DNA of 64,000 nt from Bacillus sp. FJAT-14578 (GTDB taxonomy: Bacteria > Bacillota > Bacilli > Bacillales > Bacillaceae_H), in the NCBI RefSeq assembly GCF_000504165.1, contig NZ_KI632507.1, positions 303,786 to 367,785 on the forward strand, in the 5' to 3' direction. Both the position numbers and the translations under genes were made by a program. This document shows positions 17,047 to 25,230 of the stretch, one piece after another. Positions within the stretch are counted from its first letter, which is position 1. The number at the start of each line of letters is the position of its first letter. The notes beneath the pieces were generated by a model that saw only the letters and a program-made list of their open reading frames with translations, did no database searches and was not told the origin of the DNA.

Positions 17047-17103
17047 AAAAAGCTGAACTATACAAGTTCATTCAATGAAGCGATGTATAGTTCAGCTTTT
17101 GCT
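17047..17103. terminator. Bidirectional terminator, mainly of gntZ
   Basis: A 16-bp perfect stem AAAAGCTGAACTATAC/GTATAGTTCAGCTTTT with a small inner TTCATT/AATGAA helix; A and T runs on both flanks. It ends the gnt operon on the minus strand. Confidence 0.85.
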
Positions 17104-17147
17104 ATAATGAGTATGCTTTGGGAGTGATCTCTAACTTGTACTTTCAA

Positions 17148-18551
17148 TCACTGCCAGTTAGTATGGAAGACTCCTGCAATATCTCTTCGTTCATACGTAT
17201 GGGCACCAAAGTAGTCACGCTGTGCCTGCAATAAGCTGGCATTTGAAGTGCCTGTCCGATAGCTATCGTAATAAGTAAGCGAAGCACTTAAACATGGAAA
17301 TGAGATACCGGAATTAATGCCTTCACAAATCACTTTTCGCAGTCCGATTTGGTATTCTTTCACCTTTTCAGCGAAATAGGGGGCAATCAATAAATTATTC
17401 AGGTTCGGCTGCGCTTGATAGGCTTCGCTTATTACGTTCAAAAACTCGGCACGAATGATGCAGCCGTCACGGAAAATAAGGGCGATATCCTTTAAAGGCA
17501 AGTTCCAACCGTGAAGGTCAGAAGTCATTTTATATTGTGTAAACCCTTGCGCGTACGCACAAATTTTCCCCATATATAATGCCTGCCTAACAGACTCAAT
17601 CCACAAGTCTTTATCTAAACTTTGCTGATCCATCTCTGGGCCGGCTAAAATACTTTCCGCATAAACCCTTTCTTCTTTTAGAGAGGATAGGTAACGGGCA
17701 AACAATGACTCAGTAATGATCGAGGACGGGATTCCGTTATTGATTGCTTGAATGCTTGTCCATTTACCGGTGCCTTTTTGCCCGACTTTATCAAGAATAA
17801 CGTCTATCAGCGGCAGTCCGGTTACTTCGTCTTTTTTTCTTAAAATCTCGGCAGTAATTTGGATCAAATAACTTTTTAGTTCACCTTGATTCCATGTTTC
17901 GAAGATGTCAGCAATTTCATTAACAGATAAACGTAACTTTTCTCTTAAAAAAGTATAGGCTTCTGCGATTAATTGCATATCTGCATACTCAATCCCGTTA
18001 TGTACCATTTTTACAAAGTGTCCGGCTCCTTTTGGACCAATATAAACACAGCAAGGGGTGCTTTCCACTTGAGCTGCTATTTTTGTAAGAATAGGGGCTG
18101 CTTTGCCATATACGTTTTTATCTCCACCAGGCATGATAGAAGGTCCTTTTAAAGCTCCGATCTCGCCTCCGGAAATACCAATTCCTAAATAACCGATTCC
18201 TTTAGATTTCAATTCATCGTATCTGCGTTCTGTATCTTCGTAGTGGGAATTGCCGCCGTCCATGATGATATCGCCTGCTTCAAGATGAGGAACTAATGTA
18301 CCAATCACGGAATCGATTGGGTCGCCTGCTGTAACCATCAGGAAAATCTTTCTTGGGGTTTGCAAGGACTGAACAAAATCTTGAATCTCGTAGTACGGAT
18401 TAATAGCTTGTCCTTCACTTCTTCTGACAAGCTGGTCAGTTAAGTCACGTGTGTAATTATAGACAGCAACTTGTTCTCCTTTATTAGCCATGTTTAAAGC
18501 GATATTGCTGCCCATTACTCCTAAACCAATGACACCAATTGTATTGAACAT
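17148..18551 (-). CDS. gntZ: 6-phosphogluconate dehydrogenase, decarboxylating
   Basis: Converts 6-phosphogluconate to ribulose 5-phosphate and CO2 with reduction of NAD(P). The 467 residues include the nucleotide loop GLGVMGSNIALNMA (9-22), MDGGNSHYEDT, the substrate segment GISGGEIGALKGPSIMPGG (usually GGEEGA; Ile replaces the second Glu) and the catalytic lysine in GAGHFVKMVHNGIEY. It closes the gntR-K-P-Z operon, as in B. subtilis, where GntZ is the operon-encoded isoform. A 200-bp gap with a large hairpin separates it from gntP. Confidence 0.95.
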   Translation of the reverse strand: MFNTIGVIGLGVMGSNIALNMANKGEQVAVYNYTRDLTDQLVRRSEGQAINPYYEIQDFVQSLQTPRKIFLMVTAGDPIDSVIGTLVPHLEAGDIIMDGGNSHYEDTERRYDELKSKGIGYLGIGISGGEIGALKGPSIMPGGDKNVYGKAAPILTKIAAQVESTPCCVYIGPKGAGHFVKMVHNGIEYADMQLIAEAYTFLREKLRLSVNEIADIFETWNQGELKSYLIQITAEILRKKDEVTGLPLIDVILDKVGQKGTGKWTSIQAINNGIPSSIITESLFARYLSSLKEERVYAESILAGPEMDQQSLDKDLWIESVRQALYMGKICAYAQGFTQYKMTSDLHGWNLPLKDIALIFRDGCIIRAEFLNVISEAYQAQPNLNNLLIAPYFAEKVKEYQIGLRKVICEGINSGISFPCLSASLTYYDSYRTGTSNASLLQAQRDYFGAHTYERRDIAGVFHTNWQ

Positions 18552-18580
18552 TTTTCCTGCTCCTTTATTTCAGATTAATA

Positions 18581-18646
18581 GGCAGTAAAAACCCCACTTA
18601 AAGATCTTGGATGAGACTAAGAGAAAAAGTGGGGGATTTACTGCCT
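18581..18646 (-). promoter_or_regulatory. Intercistronic hairpin between gntP and gntZ
   Basis: AGGCAGTAAA/TTTACTGCCT and CCCCACTT/AAGTGGGG form an imperfect ~18-bp stem closing a ~26-nt loop. On the coding strand the second arm carries GGGGTTTTT. It may act as a processing site or partial terminator lowering gntZ relative to gntP. Its AGTGGGG...TTTACTGCC core resembles the dispersed repeat described elsewhere in this window. Confidence 0.55.
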
Positions 18647-18758
18647 GAAAGACCAAATGTGTGTAGTAAGGGCTTTCTTTAGACCGTAACCCTTTGAAGA
18701 AATATTTGGCTTTGCATATGAATGATGAATGGAATCCCGCCTAATGGAAGGCCCGGGC

Positions 18759-20105
18759 TTACACGAATAAACTTAATAAAAGGATAAATGCTAATCCAGC
18801 TACCGAAATAATGGTCTCAAGCAATGTCCATGTTGCAAATGTTTCTTTCATGCTTAAACCAAAATACTCTTTAAACATCCAGAAGCCAGCATCGTTAACG
18901 TGGGAGGCTATTAAACTTCCTGCCCCTGTTGCAAGTACAACTAAAGCAAGGTTAACGTCAGATTGTCCTAACATCGGAATCACTAAACCGGCAGTTGTTA
19001 AAGCGGCAACCGTTGCAGAACCTAAGGAAATACGTAAGATTGCTGCGATAATCCAAGCAAGTAAGATGGGTGATAAGGAAGTGCCTTTGAATAATTCGGC
19101 CACATAGTCACCAACACCGCCATCGATTAATACTTGTTTGAAGGCCCCGCCGCCCCCGATGATTAAGAGCATCATCCCAATATGTGAGATAGCTGTTGTA
19201 CAAGATTCCATTACTGTTTTGATTGGAATCTTTCTTGCTAATCCCATTGTGTATACAGCAACTAATAGAGAAATCAACATGGAAGTACCAGCTTCACCGA
19301 TAAAACGGATGGCTGCAAGGGAGCTATTATCTTCAAATCCCATTGTTTTTTGCAATAAATTAATAATTGTAGCGATTGACATTAAAATAACAGGAAGCAA
19401 AGCGGTAAAAACACTGATTCCAAAACCAGGCGTGTCTTCAAGTTTAAATGTTTTTTGCTCACCTAAAGAAGCAATGCTGCCAGTTTTTGTGAATGATTCA
19501 GGTACAAGTTTTTTAGCAATTTTCGTAAATACAGGCCCAGCTAAAATAACAGTTGGAACGGAAACGATAAATCCGTAAAGTAATACTTCACCAATGTTTG
19601 CGCCAAATTCACCAGCAATAACGGTTGGTCCCGGGTGCGGCGGCAAAAACCCGTGTGTCACGGATAAAGCCGCTGTCATCGGGATCCCGAGATACAAGAT
19701 GGAAATCCTTAATTCTCTTGAAATGGCGAATACGATTGGAATTAATAATACTAATCCTACTTCAAAGAAAAGTGCGACACCGATAATGAATGAAGCAGCT
19801 ACAACCGCCCATTGAATATTCTTTTCACCGAATTTGTTCACGAGGGTCATCGCAATTCGCTGTGCGCCCCCTGAATCGGCGATCAATTTACCTAACATCG
19901 CACCAAGTCCAAAGATTAACGCTAAGTGACCGAGTGTTCCGCCTAATCCGGCTTCGATGGTTTTGACAATCTGATCCAATGGCATACCAAGTGCTAAAGC
20001 AACGCCGAACGATACAATGATTAGTGAAATAAAGGTGTTTAATTTGAAGCCCATTATTAAAATTAATAAGGCTAAAATTCCAATTGCTACTATAATTAAT
20101 GGCAT
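18759..20105 (-). CDS. gntP: Gluconate permease
   Basis: A 448-residue GntP-family membrane protein that imports gluconate with protons. It has the many-helix profile of the family and its signature segments GFLPPHPGPTVIAGEFGANIGEVLLYG (about 152-178), GGGGAFKQVLIDGGVGDY and ASHVNDAGFWMFKEYF (near 405-420). It starts 11 bp after the gntK stop codon, with AGGAGGAAATAAA ahead of the ATG. Operon position and sequence match B. subtilis GntP. A second, more distant GntP-family permease is encoded at 45584. Confidence 0.95.
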   Translation of the reverse strand: MPLIIVAIGILALLILIMGFKLNTFISLIIVSFGVALALGMPLDQIVKTIEAGLGGTLGHLALIFGLGAMLGKLIADSGGAQRIAMTLVNKFGEKNIQWAVVAASFIIGVALFFEVGLVLLIPIVFAISRELRISILYLGIPMTAALSVTHGFLPPHPGPTVIAGEFGANIGEVLLYGFIVSVPTVILAGPVFTKIAKKLVPESFTKTGSIASLGEQKTFKLEDTPGFGISVFTALLPVILMSIATIINLLQKTMGFEDNSSLAAIRFIGEAGTSMLISLLVAVYTMGLARKIPIKTVMESCTTAISHIGMMLLIIGGGGAFKQVLIDGGVGDYVAELFKGTSLSPILLAWIIAAILRISLGSATVAALTTAGLVIPMLGQSDVNLALVVLATGAGSLIASHVNDAGFWMFKEYFGLSMKETFATWTLLETIISVAGLAFILLLSLFV

Positions 20106-20116
20106 TTTATTTCCTC

Positions 20117-21658
20117 CTAGCTGTGTTTTATTAAACCTCTTTGATAATTGGCAATCCGTGTATAATCTTCTTCCAATACTCTGGATAAGTTAATAAATAT
20201 CGGCAGTAATTGCCTGTATTCTTTTGTTGCTTCTTCTTTCGGTGTGTGTTTGTAGGTACTGCCAATCATTTCGGAAACGATTTCAAAAGAATCGATTTTT
20301 CCTGTGGCATAGAGGCCTAAAATACAAGCACCCAGGCATGAACTTTCGTAGCTTTCTGGAACAACTACTTCAGATGCGAATATATCGGACATCATTTGAC
20401 GCCACACATCCGATCTTGCAAAGCCTCCCGTTGCCTGTATGCGGGTCACGGGACCGTCCATGCACTCAGTTAATGCTAAAAAAACGGTGTATAGATTATA
20501 AATAACGCCTTCCAGGGCCGCTCGAATCATATGTTCTTTTTTATGTGACATTGTTAATCCAAAAAATGAACCGCGCACGTCTGGATTCCATAACGGAGCA
20601 CGTTCACCTGCAAGGTATGGATGGAATAACAATCCATCAGCGCCTGGTCTCACACGTTCAGCAATCTTGGTTAATACTTCATAAGGATCAATGCCCAGCC
20701 TTTTCGCTGTTTCTACTTCTGAAGAGGCAAATTCATCCCTTATCCAGCGAAGGACCATCCCGCCATTGTTGACCGGTCCGCCAATGACCCAATGCTTTTC
20801 CGTTAAGGCATAGCAAAAGATTCGTCCTTTTTCGTCTGTCTGCGGCTGGTCAATAATGGTTCGAATGGCACCGCTTGTCCCAATAGTGACAGCGATTTCG
20901 CCTTTTCGAATGGCATTAACACCTAGATTAGAAAGCACTCCATCACTGGCTCCAATGACAAACGGGGTTTGTGGATCGATCCCAATCTGTTTGGCCAAAT
21001 CTGGATTACAGTTGCTGAATAGCTTGGTTGTTGGTACGAGCTCAGATAATTGAGCAGGTGTTATACCAGCAATTTTTAATGCTTCTTCATCCCAATCAAG
21101 TGTTTTGAGATTCATCATGCCCATGCATGAAGCGAGGGAATGATCGACAACATATTGATCAAAGAATTTTTTAAAGATATATTCTTTGATTCCAATATAT
21201 TTTTTTGTTTTGGCAGCGATTTCAGGACGGTCATTCACAATCCAGGTAATTTTACTTAATGGTGACATGGGGTGAATGGGTGTTCCTGTTCGCTTATAAA
21301 CTTCATGGCCATTCAGCTCATCTTTGATTTTATGTGCCCATGCCTCACTGCGATTATCAGCCCAGGTGATACAAGGCGTCAGCGGCTGGTCATGTTCATC
21401 CATCGCAATGACACTATGCATGGCGCTGCTAAATGAAATAAACGATGGTTTTTTATCTGAATGGTGTTTCGTTATATTCGAAACCGCTTGCAATACAGCT
21501 TGAAAAATTTCTTCCGGGTTTTGTTCCGCTGTCGAAATATCCGGTGTGTAAAGCGGATACCCGATATTTTCTTGTTGAATGACATCGCCTTTTTCGCTAA
21601 ATAAAACTGCTTTTGTGCTTGTGGTACCGATATCTATACCTAACATGTAGTTAGTCAT
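20117..21658 (-). CDS. gntK: Gluconokinase (FGGY family)
   Basis: Phosphorylates gluconate to 6-phosphogluconate. The 513 residues begin with the phosphate-1 loop MLGIDIGTTSTKAVLF (5-20), carry ITWADNRSEAWA, the Asp-containing GASDGVLSNLGVNA (near 240), and the adenosine/FGGY C-domain motif QATGGFARSDVWRQMMSDIF. Start and stop overlap neighbouring genes: its ATG lies 8 nt inside the end of gntR, so translation is coupled to the repressor. Product and order agree with gntRKPZ. Confidence 0.95.
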   Translation of the reverse strand: MTNYMLGIDIGTTSTKAVLFSEKGDVIQQENIGYPLYTPDISTAEQNPEEIFQAVLQAVSNITKHHSDKKPSFISFSSAMHSVIAMDEHDQPLTPCITWADNRSEAWAHKIKDELNGHEVYKRTGTPIHPMSPLSKITWIVNDRPEIAAKTKKYIGIKEYIFKKFFDQYVVDHSLASCMGMMNLKTLDWDEEALKIAGITPAQLSELVPTTKLFSNCNPDLAKQIGIDPQTPFVIGASDGVLSNLGVNAIRKGEIAVTIGTSGAIRTIIDQPQTDEKGRIFCYALTEKHWVIGGPVNNGGMVLRWIRDEFASSEVETAKRLGIDPYEVLTKIAERVRPGADGLLFHPYLAGERAPLWNPDVRGSFFGLTMSHKKEHMIRAALEGVIYNLYTVFLALTECMDGPVTRIQATGGFARSDVWRQMMSDIFASEVVVPESYESSCLGACILGLYATGKIDSFEIVSEMIGSTYKHTPKEEATKEYRQLLPIFINLSRVLEEDYTRIANYQRGLIKHS

Positions 21659-22382
21659 TTGGATGTTCGACTCCTTTAGATAGCATTTGTTGTGACATCC
21701 ATAGGTCTTCTACTTTGCCTTGAACATCATCAAAGTTTCGGTGTAGGGACTCAATCATGAGGGCCCTATCTTTTGTTTTGATCGCTTCAATATACAGTTC
21801 ATGATTTTTCATGATCCGTGTAAAGTCATCGGACTTTTCCGCGAATCGCCCGCGCATTGATAAAAGAATGAAGCTTTCCATAACAGGTTTTAAATTATTC
21901 CAGATCATCAGGATGTATGAATGATTAACCGCGCGGATAATCGTTTCATGGAACAAGACATCTTGATAGGAAAACTCATCAGCATCACTATATTTGATGG
22001 CAACTTTCATCATTTCTAGTATTTTACTCAGTTCCTTTACTAACTCATTAGTATCCATTCTTGCAAGACGTTCAAACACAAACGTTTCAATGAGTAAGCG
22101 TACATCATAAATTTCTTCTATTTCTTTTTCAGTTAAACCGATTACAACGGCACCCATTCTTTCTAAGCGGATGATATGTTCGGATGCCAGTACTTTTAAC
22201 GCCTCTCGAACCGGTGAACGACTCACAGCAAAATCTGCAGCTAGTTTATTTTCCGATAAAATGGTACCGCTCTCAATCATGCCGGAAATAATACGCATTC
22301 TAAGTTCATATGTTACACGATCACCAGTGGAAGCTTTTGAAAGCCATTTTTGAGGATAGAGAAATTCCCTTGACTCGGCCAT
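21651..22382 (-). CDS. gntR: Gluconate operon repressor
   Basis: A 243-residue GntR-family repressor, FCD subclass. The winged helix (about 15-85) includes LAADFAVSRSPVREALKVL; the C-terminal helical domain (about 100-230) would bind gluconate and release DNA. It is the first gene of the operon it controls, preceded by AAGAAGGTGA, and an exact GntR operator lies 27-44 bp upstream of its start codon. Confidence 0.95.
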   Translation of the reverse strand: MAESREFLYPQKWLSKASTGDRVTYELRMRIISGMIESGTILSENKLAADFAVSRSPVREALKVLASEHIIRLERMGAVVIGLTEKEIEEIYDVRLLIETFVFERLARMDTNELVKELSKILEMMKVAIKYSDADEFSYQDVLFHETIIRAVNHSYILMIWNNLKPVMESFILLSMRGRFAEKSDDFTRIMKNHELYIEAIKTKDRALMIESLHRNFDDVQGKVEDLWMSQQMLSKGVEHPND

Positions 22383-22408
22383 ACATTCACCTTCTTATGA
22401 AATCAAGT

Positions 22409-22426
22409 ATACTTGTATACAAGTAT
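22409..22426 (-). promoter_or_regulatory. GntR operator
   Basis: ATACTTGTATACAAGTAT, a perfect 18-bp palindrome identical to the operator described for the B. subtilis gnt promoter. It overlaps the 3' end of the -10 box, so bound GntR would block open-complex formation. Confidence 0.95.
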
Positions 22427-22453
22427 TGTACCTCACGTTGTGAATAATGTAAA
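22425..22453 (-). promoter_or_regulatory. Sigma-A promoter of gntRKPZ
   Basis: On the minus strand TTTACA (22448-22453) and TACAAT (22425-22430) are exactly 17 bp apart. The -10 shares two bases with the GntR operator; the -35 lies inside the cre box. Confidence 0.88.
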
Positions 22454-22461
22454 CGCTTTTA
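22448..22461. promoter_or_regulatory. CcpA cre box over the gnt -35
   Basis: TGTAAACGCTTTTA fits the cre consensus at 13 of 14 positions and covers the -35 element, implying glucose repression of the gnt operon. Confidence 0.8.
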
Positions 22462-22714
22462 TTAAAGAGCACCTGGGTACATCTTTAGTATTTTCCAAGT
22501 TTCAGGAGATATGTAGGGTGATAGGGGATGATGTATATACTGAAAAAAGGAAAACTTCAACAAGGAGTAAAGTCTATCCAAACTAAGATTAAATGTATAC
22601 ATTCGTTATTGGAGTAGTCTCTTCATTTACAGGTGAAATAGAAAAACGCGTTAAAAAAGAAGCATTTGCCGGTGAGCAGATGCTTTTTCAATAAACAGAG
22701 AACACTAATATATC
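22462..22714. other. Gene-free spacer gntR-guaC'
   Basis: No coding region seen. AATGTATACATT at 22589-22600 is another GTATAC palindrome without an obvious target gene. The 3' end carries the guaC' terminator. Confidence 0.5.
22653..22689 (-). terminator. Terminator downstream of guaC'
   Basis: AGCATTTGC/GCAGATGCT (one G-T pair) with a 6-nt loop and T runs on both sides; on the minus strand it ends in TTCTTTTTT. Confidence 0.75.
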
Positions 22715-23005
22715 CTATTCTTTCACTCCAACACTGATAGAGGAGTATAACCCGCGTGCGCTCATATCTTTAATAAAAGACAGCCGCTTATTTGGTTCAA
22801 ATCGATGCATAATATAGAAATAGCCGTTTTCCGCTAAGTAAATGGCAATTGTTTCATCTATAATGGTCTGCATATTTGCCGGCACCACGGGCAGTTTAAA
22901 GGTGCGGCCGCCAAAAGTTACCGTTGTATCACATTCAGAACGGCTGTTTACCACACTTTTTGCCGGAATCAATTGAATATCTTCATAATCAAACACATTT
23001 TCCAT
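22715..23005 (-). pseudogene. guaC: GMP reductase, 3'-truncated
   Basis: The 96 codons match the N-terminus of Bacillus GuaC (DYEDIQLIPAKSVVNSRSEC, LPVVPANMQTIIDE, GYFYIMHRFEP, SSISVGVKE). The full enzyme has about 326 residues; the frame stops right after SVGVKE and the rest, including the catalytic cysteine loop and most of the barrel, is absent downstream. GGAGGAGTATT before the ATG is intact. The remnant cannot reduce GMP. Only 25 bp after the stop a terminator hairpin follows, so the deletion removed the body of the gene but kept or acquired an end. Confidence 0.9.
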
Positions 23006-23180
23006 AATACTCCTCCTCGAGTAAGACTATCAATGGTTTAGTGTGTTTTGAATGATTTCCTTTTATTCAATTTATTGGTTAATCACCGTAAGTCGTAGTT
23101 GACATACTTAAATAAGCGATTCGTTTCGAGGCGAATTCGCCATTGAAATGGTCCATATCCCGATAATCGAAAGCCCAACG

Positions 23181-23218
23181 CAAAAAACCGATTCTCTTTT
23201 TATCTTTGAGAACCGGTT
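23181..23218 (-). terminator. Terminator of the 47-codon small gene
   Basis: AACCGGTTCTC/GAGAATCGGTT (minus strand, one mismatch) with an 11-nt loop and TTTTTT. It sits 50 bp after the small ORF stop. Confidence 0.8.
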
Positions 23219-23267
23219 AGTGGATCAGTTTGATATTCAATATAGATTTTCAATTAGAACCATCCTT

Positions 23268-23411
23268 TTATTTCGTTTTTACTTTTATAAGTGCCGTTCC
23301 ATAAGTATCCATTGCTTTTCCGTAAACTTCCATTATGTTAGCGATGAATTCAGCTGCTTTTGTCATTCTATCTTCTCTAGTGCTAACGATGAATGCGACC
23401 ATTTTTGCCAT
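23268..23411 (-). CDS. Small hypothetical protein, 47 residues
   Basis: An ORF beginning MAKMVAFIVSTRED and ending LIKVKTK, preceded by AAGGGGGAAAACAAG and followed by a clear terminator. Upstream on the minus strand TTGCTT and an extended TGTAATAAT give a plausible promoter. The peptide is amphipathic with alternating hydrophobic residues and a net positive end; there is no signal peptide or clear membrane helix. I do not recognise the family. The combination of promoter, ribosome site and terminator makes it a likely independent gene rather than chance. Confidence 0.65.
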   Translation of the reverse strand: MAKMVAFIVSTREDRMTKAAEFIANIMEVYGKAMDTYGTALIKVKTK

Positions 23412-23655
23412 CTTGTTTTCCCCCTTATGATTTGTTGCCTTAATTATTACACAGTTGGATTAGTGCAAGCAAAGTCATTGAAAACGGAAACATCCTCCAT
23501 GAAAGCGGGAACAACATTAGAAAAATGTATAGAATATGGATTTTTCTTGATTTATCTCTATTTTTCTCCTGTTTTCACTTATATTTGTTTTTATTATTCT
23601 TAAAATTCACAGTTTAGTCAAAAAATCAAAGGGATGGGGTGTGATGAATTAAATC

Positions 23656-24459
23656 TTATTCATTTATTAATTTCTCTGCCATTTCGGGAAAATCAATAAA
23701 TGGATTCCGATTCCCTTGTAATTCAAAGATAGCCAGGTTCCGATGTTTTTCATAGAGAGATACCGGAAATTGTTGATGCCACTCCAATAAAAGGTGCGGG
23801 TTAACTAAATCGTTGGCAATTATTCCCGGGTAGCGAAGTAAAAAATACAAAGTGGCCCTTGCCACAATTCCCTTTCCGTATTCAGGCTCAAACTTTCCTT
23901 CATCTACCTTTCCGCAGCCTTTCTCAATTCCCGAAATGTAGCTTTCTGGAACGTAGTCGGAAAAATCATGATAAGGATGATTTCCGCGACGGCTGTTACA
24001 GGCAGGCTCACAGGCAAATAAATGATGTAAATCTCCTCTCATTGGTTCCTGCTTATGAAACCATGATTGAGGTACCACATGCTCACAATTTAAAGTCATT
24101 TCATCAGATAAACCAGTCATGTTTCCTCTTGCCATGTTTTCAAGAATACGAGTATCCTCCTCAATGACAGCGAGTGGATTCATTCCTTTGCCGGAATATA
24201 AACTTTTGAGCTTTCCGCTCTCCTGAAGATCTACCCATGGATAAACATAGCGATGAGGAGAGTAACCCAGCTTATTCTGGTGTGTTTTTTCTAACAGTTC
24301 ATGAATACTGTTTGCTTCGAGTAAGGTATGTTGATAATACGTTTGCTTAATTTCTGTATCTCTTTGTTCCTCATAGTAGCTGCGGTTGCTGTGGTATTCC
24401 AAGTAGGCTGCTTTTGCGTTCTTCCGTTCTTTTTCCAGCGCTTTTAGACTGCTCATCAT
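23656..24459 (-). CDS. Endonuclease I-family nuclease
   Basis: A 267-residue protein with the bacterial endonuclease I (EndA/Bsn-like) core: NCEHVVPQSWF (124-134, metal-finger His127), RGDLHHLFACEPACNSRRGN (141-160, with the Asn and His residues of the beta-beta-alpha-metal site) and a conserved RATLYFLLRYPG block. Relatives cleave DNA and RNA nonspecifically. Unlike exported Bsn or Vvn there is no signal peptide; the N-terminus is a charged helix (1-60), so the product is probably cytoplasmic. Its ATGATG start overlaps the stop of a 34-codon ORF by 4 nt, a coupling that suggests the small protein is a partner or inhibitor. Confidence 0.82.
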   Translation of the reverse strand: MMSSLKALEKERKNAKAAYLEYHSNRSYYEEQRDTEIKQTYYQHTLLEANSIHELLEKTHQNKLGYSPHRYVYPWVDLQESGKLKSLYSGKGMNPLAVIEEDTRILENMARGNMTGLSDEMTLNCEHVVPQSWFHKQEPMRGDLHHLFACEPACNSRRGNHPYHDFSDYVPESYISGIEKGCGKVDEGKFEPEYGKGIVARATLYFLLRYPGIIANDLVNPHLLLEWHQQFPVSLYEKHRNLAIFELQGNRNPFIDFPEMAEKLINE

Positions 24460-24560
24460 AAGCTCAACACTTTAGCAGCAAATTGTTGATTAAATATTTC
24501 ATTGACTTTTTCCGCCTGTTCAATCACTTGAAACCGAATTACACGTACTTTTCGCTCCAT
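24456..24560 (-). CDS. 34-residue small protein coupled to the nuclease
   Basis: A short ORF starting MERKVRVIRFQVIEQAEKVN after an excellent ribosome site (TAGGAGGGAATAAAA). The stop TGA overlaps the nuclease start (ATGA). The peptide begins with a basic beta-like stretch and continues as an amphipathic helix. No family is recognised. The nuclease itself has no ribosome site other than through this ORF, so translation of the nuclease likely depends on it. Confidence 0.6.
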   Translation of the reverse strand: MERKVRVIRFQVIEQAEKVNEIFNQQFAAKVLSL

Positions 24561-24957
24561 TTTTATTCCCTCCTATAGGATTAAATTGAAGCCAACCCGT
24601 GATGTTACTAATAGTTTAACAATTGGAGAATGGGTATAAAAGCTACCTTTGGAGTGTTTTATTTCTAGTGTTCGGGGCACCGCCAGCATTTTTTACTATT
24701 CTAAGGAGCTTAAACTGATTTAGAGAGATTTTTTTTCGAAAAGCCTATCAAGCATAAAATCTCCAACTGTGAATATTACTAATAGAGCCAGTTTACATAA
24801 ACATAATTTCAAGCAATCAAAAAACTCTTAGATTCAATAGAATATAAGGATTTTCCAAGGTGGCAAAATTGAAAATGTAAAGATAGAAATTAACGATTTC
24901 AAAATAAAAAAGCGCTAAGGAAGAAAAGAGGCTTCCTTAGCGTTTTTTGTTGGCTGC
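24561..24957. other. Spacer between the nuclease unit and hup
   Basis: No gene. The right half (24738 onward) is the sequence duplicated at 2781-3026. A promoter for the nuclease unit is not obvious. Confidence 0.5.
24911..24948. terminator. Terminator of hup
   Basis: Perfect 11-bp stem CGCTAAGGAAG/CTTCCTTAGCG with T runs on both strands, 15 bp after the hup stop. Confidence 0.9.
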
Positions 24958-25230
24958 TTATTTGACAGCTTCTTTTAGTTCTTTACCTGGTTTAAAAGCA
25001 GGGACTTTAGAAGCAGCGATCTGCATTTCCTCACCAGTTTGTGGATTGCGGCCTGTTCGGGCTGCACGTTCACGCACTTCAAATGTTCCAAACCCGATTA
25101 ACTGGATTTTCTCCTCCTTAGCAAGTGTAGTAGAGATGGTTTCAAATAACGCATCCACCGCTTTTGCAGCATCTTTCTTCGTTAATTCAGTTTGTGTTGC
25201 AACAGCATTGATCAGTTCCGTTTTATTCAT
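24958..25230 (-). CDS. hup: DNA-binding protein HU
   Basis: A 90-residue HBsu-type nucleoid protein that binds and bends DNA as a dimer. The whole HU fold is visible: MNKTELINAVA helix, LTKKDAAKAVDALFETI, GFGTFEVRERAARTGRNPQTGEEM (DNA-embracing arm with the conserved Asn-Pro) and the C-terminal KPGKELKEAVK. GAGGTG lies 8 nt before ATG 25230; the longer frame from 25356 has no support. A diverged copy of its 3' end and flank is found at 2781-3026, suggesting a second hup gene once existed. Confidence 0.95.
   Translation of the reverse strand: MNKTELINAVATQTELTKKDAAKAVDALFETISTTLAKEEKIQLIGFGTFEVRERAARTGRNPQTGEEMQIAASKVPAFKPGKELKEAVK

Noticed and set aside
23148..23603. 151-codon plus-strand ORF
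   Set aside because: Antisense to the 47-codon small gene and its terminator; cysteine/phenylalanine-rich chance translation.
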